In this document: positions 5,792 to 7,522 of the stretch, in pieces
How positions within the stretch are numbered: position 1 is the stretch's first letter
Layout of the letters: every line of letters begins with the position of its first letter
Origin: Candidatus Woesearchaeota archaeon
Lineage (GTDB): Archaea > Nanobdellota > Nanobdellia > Woesearchaeales > SKIA01
Length of the DNA: 7,522 nt
Assembly: GCA_007116645.1 (NCBI GenBank)
Contig: SKIA01000050.1
Span: 1-7,522 of the forward strand
Direction: 5' to 3'
Notes under the pieces: model-generated
The model's database searches: none
What the model saw: only the letters and a program-made list of their open reading frames with translations
What the model was told of the DNA's origin: nothing
Translations under genes and position numbers: made by a program

Positions 5792-6916
5792 ATGCAACTA
5801 ATTATCAATTCAGGGTCGTCAAGCGTAAAGTGGGCACTCTACGACAAAGACACTCTTGTTCTCAAGGGAATGTTTGATCGCCTCGGACCTGACTGTGTAT
5901 TTCGAATTAAAGAGCGAGAGGAGCGCGTACGCGTGCACTCACATGAGCACGCTATCGGATTCTTACTTGATTTTCTTACACACAACAACCTCGCACAACC
6001 TGAAAAAGTTTCACAAGTCGTTCACCGCGTCGTTCACGGAGGAGAAAAATACTCAGGACCCGCGCTTGTTACTGACGAAGTGCTTGATGACATCAAAGAT
6101 TTATCAGTTCTTGCACCATTGCACAACCCTGCTAATTTGTCAGGAATTTATGCGTGCAAAAACGCACTTGCTAACGCACAACACGTCGCAGTCTTTGACA
6201 CTGCATTTCACCAGACTATCGCCCCAGAAGTATTCTTGTACGGCATTCCTTATGAGCTGTACGAAAAACATCGCATTCGCAAATACGGCTTTCACGGAAC
6301 AAGCCACCAGTATATCGCCAGCACGTTGCAAGAAACGTACGGAAGAGACGCGCACATCATCTCATGCCACCTTGGATCAGGAAGCAGCGTGACCGCAGTT
6401 CGCGCAGGAAAAAGTGTTGATACAACAATGGGCTTCACCCCTCTTGATGGCGTGATGATGTCAACGCGCACAGGAGAGATCGATCCTGAGATACCATTGT
6501 TTTTGCTTAAACACGAACACTACTCTGTTGAAGAATTGCAAGAGTTGTTTAACAAAAAATCAGGATTTGTAGGCCTTTCTGGACACAAGGACTTGCGGGA
6601 CATCTATGCCCTTTCACTCAAAGGAGACGAGCGATGTCAGCTTGTTATTGATATGTTGTCGTACCGCGTTGCGTACTACATCAGTGCTCTTCGCGTGGCT
6701 ACGCCTCAGCTTCGCGCAATCGCATTTACAGGCGGCATTGGAGAAGGAGCGTGGTATGTGCGAGAAAACGTGTGCTCGCTTCTGGGAATCCCACTTGACC
6801 AAGAAAAAAATAAACAAGGAGCACAGATTATTTCAGCTCCTAACAGCAACATAGCTGTTCATGTAATTGCTGCTGATGAAGAAGAAATGATGCATCGCCT
6901 TGCAAAAAGTTTGTGA
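5792..6916 (+). CDS. ackA: Acetate kinase
   Basis: Transfers phosphate between acetyl phosphate and ADP, forming acetate and ATP; predicted cytoplasmic. In 374 residues (family usually about 400) it keeps the ASKHA-fold motifs: N6 in NSGSSSVKW (6-14), R79 in HRVVHGGE (78-85), PLHNPAN (109-115), D136 in VFDTAFH (134-140), H168 in KYGFHGTSH (164-172), H193 in HLGSGSS (193-199), R226 in TPLDGVMMSTRTGEIDP (216-232) and E318 in TGGIGE (313-318). The catalytic arginines, aspartate and glutamate are all present, so activity is expected. S196 stands where Methanosarcina acetate kinase has an asparagine (HLGNG), a change near the nucleotide. The length deficit is spread over shortened loops rather than a broken end. 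No phosphotransacetylase is seen in the window. It has its own promoter, divergent from aldolase. Confidence 0.96.
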   Translation: MQLIINSGSSSVKWALYDKDTLVLKGMFDRLGPDCVFRIKEREERVRVHSHEHAIGFLLDFLTHNNLAQPEKVSQVVHRVVHGGEKYSGPALVTDEVLDDIKDLSVLAPLHNPANLSGIYACKNALANAQHVAVFDTAFHQTIAPEVFLYGIPYELYEKHRIRKYGFHGTSHQYIASTLQETYGRDAHIISCHLGSGSSVTAVRAGKSVDTTMGFTPLDGVMMSTRTGEIDPEIPLFLLKHEHYSVEELQELFNKKSGFVGLSGHKDLRDIYALSLKGDERCQLVIDMLSYRVAYYISALRVATPQLRAIAFTGGIGEGAWYVRENVCSLLGIPLDQEKNKQGAQIISAPNSNIAVHVIAADEEEMMHRLAKSL

Positions 6917-6924
6917 GTACGACC

Positions 6925-6942
6925 TTTTTTTGTGCTGTTTTT
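6925..6942 (+). terminator. T-tract terminator of acetate kinase
   Basis: T7 at 6925-6931 and T5 at 6938-6942 follow the acetate kinase stop by 8 and 21 nt. A weak TGCT/AGCA pairing flanks the second tract. It precedes the thioredoxin promoter, so the two genes are likely separate transcripts. Confidence 0.55.
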
Positions 6943-6959
6943 AGCAGTTAGGGACAACC

Positions 6960-6968
6960 CATATAAAC
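6960..6968 (+). promoter_or_regulatory. TATA box of the thioredoxin gene (leaderless)
   Basis: CATATAAAC is centred about 25 bp before ATG 6989. No GGTGA precedes the ATG, so transcription probably starts at or within a few bases of the start codon. Confidence 0.65.
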
Positions 6969-6988
6969 AGTCGGTACTTTGCTAAGAT

Positions 6989-7300
6989 ATGGAACACCTA
7001 ACAGCACAAGATTTTGAAGAGAAAGTAATGAACGCAAACACTCCTGTAGTGCTTGATTTTTACGCGGACTGGTGTGGTCCTTGCCGCAGACTCGGACCAA
7101 TCTTTGAAGAACTATCATCAGAGATGGATGACGTAGCTTTTTACAAAGTAGATGTTGAGAACGCATCAGACCTTGCAGCACAATTTGGCGTGCAATCAAT
7201 CCCAACCATCATCATGTTCAACAAAGGCGACATGGTTGAGCGAGTCATGGGACTTATGCCAAAAGAAGCACTTGCTGACATGATTAAAAAGCACGCGTAG
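6989..7300 (+). CDS. trxA: Thioredoxin
   Basis: A 103-residue cytoplasmic thiol-disulfide reductase of standard thioredoxin length. It has the active site WCGPC (C29 and C32), the buried aspartate D23 in VVLDFYADWCGPC, the cis-proline P72 in QSIPT, and the closing glycine region (VMGLMPKEAL). It reduces protein disulfides and is itself reduced by a thioredoxin reductase, which is not in the window. There is no signal peptide, so it is unlikely to act directly on the cysteine pairs of the outer-membrane-facing proteins encoded at 1182-2401. It is transcribed from its own promoter, probably as a leaderless message, with acetate kinase ending 72 nt upstream. The only T-rich stretch after it (7305-7310) is weak. 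Confidence 0.97.
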   Translation: MEHLTAQDFEEKVMNANTPVVLDFYADWCGPCRRLGPIFEELSSEMDDVAFYKVDVENASDLAAQFGVQSIPTIIMFNKGDMVERVMGLMPKEALADMIKKHA

Positions 7301-7360
7301 AACTGTTTTACTCGCAAAATCATCGTTTATTTATATACTTCAGGACATATCTTTCATAAC

Positions 7361-7370
7361 ATATATAAAC
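7361..7370 (+). promoter_or_regulatory. TATA box of the gene at the right edge
   Basis: ATATATAAAC, centred about 25 bp before a predicted start near 7390, gives a leader of roughly 15 nt containing GGGTGA at 7393-7398, 7 nt before ATG 7406. A second AT-rich box (TTTATATAC, 7328-7336) lies about 33 bp further upstream. Confidence 0.65.
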
Positions 7371-7405
7371 TTTCTTTTCCATAAGGAAATTAGGGTGAGA
7401 GCACT

Positions 7406-7522
7406 ATGACTTGGACAAACATCTGCAGCCAAGAATTTTACCGCAGATTCGCGGAAAAAACTCAAGGCGAAGGACTCATAAAACAACTAAGACAAAGCCG
7501 ACTTGGTGAGTACGCCTCTCAA
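7406..7522 (+). CDS. Start of an unrecognised protein, cut by the window edge
   Basis: The frame is open for 39 codons to the last base. The N-terminus begins MTWTNICSQEFYRRF and continues as a charged, amphipathic stretch rich in Arg, Lys, Glu and Gln, with no signal peptide or membrane helix so far. I cannot name a family from this fragment. That it is a real gene is supported by the strong TATA box at 7361-7370 and a GGTGA Shine-Dalgarno at 7394-7398 with 7-nt spacing. Confidence 0.7.
   Translation, partial: MTWTNICSQEFYRRFAEKTQGEGLIKQLRQSRLGEYASQ

Noticed and set aside
5856..6392. 178-codon plus-strand frame inside acetate kinase
   Set aside because: It lies within a fully motif-supported acetate kinase; its composition is Ser/Thr/His-rich and low in family-like features, as expected of an out-of-frame shadow.
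6925..6950. Possible hairpin or small RNA after acetate kinase
   Set aside because: Only a 4-bp TGCT/AGCA pairing was found; the T-tracts explain the region as a terminator.
1..7522. CRISPR array, transposase, tRNA or phage-defence system
   Set aside because: No repeated spacers, transposase motifs, inverted terminal repeats, tRNA-like cloverleaf or defence-family domains were found on either strand by eye.

Overview
The window looks like a chromosome segment from an archaeon, probably a small-genome, fermentative DPANN lineage (Woesearchaeota/Nanoarchaeota-like); the phylum is an inference. The archaeal call rests on several signals. AT-rich TATA-type boxes sit about 25 bp before likely transcription starts. 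Several starts carry GGTGA Shine-Dalgarno cores and others look leaderless. Simple T-tracts follow genes, and the aldolase is of the archaeal class I (DhnA) type. There are no tRNA, rRNA, CRISPR or mobile-element signatures, and no intergenic gap exceeds about 110 bases.

Left part (1-1181): an AI-2E/PerM-family membrane protein on the minus strand, ending before a T-tract terminator. It is divergent from a five-gene plus-strand cluster and appears to share a palindromic TTTAAA promoter core with it.

Central cluster (1182-4373): two tandem single-pass membrane proteins that look like paralogues of each other; a 218-aa protein resembling a catalytically degenerate N-formylglutamate amidohydrolase; a ROK-family sugar kinase without the usual zinc site; and a GNAT acetyltransferase. 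Three of the four junctions are ATGA stop/start overlaps, and the fourth is a 33-nt gap with a possible internal promoter. The cluster is the most unusual part of the window. Its joint function is unknown. A sugar or amino-sugar role is possible from the kinase and acetyltransferase, but that is inference.

Right part (4375-7522): a four-helix small membrane protein and a class I fructose-1,6-bisphosphate aldolase on the minus strand; divergently, an acetate kinase, then a thioredoxin, then the first 39 codons of an unrecognised gene on the plus strand. The aldolase and acetate kinase starts share the same AGGTGAGTA leader element and nearly the same promoter geometry. Aldolase (central carbon metabolism) and acetate kinase (ATP from acetyl phosphate) suit a fermentative lifestyle. 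Acetate kinase is the less usual acetate enzyme in Archaea, where ADP-forming acetyl-CoA synthetase is common.

Three likely starts differ from the longest open frames: the permease begins at ATG 1102, the small membrane protein at ATG 4722 and the aldolase probably at GTG 5694.
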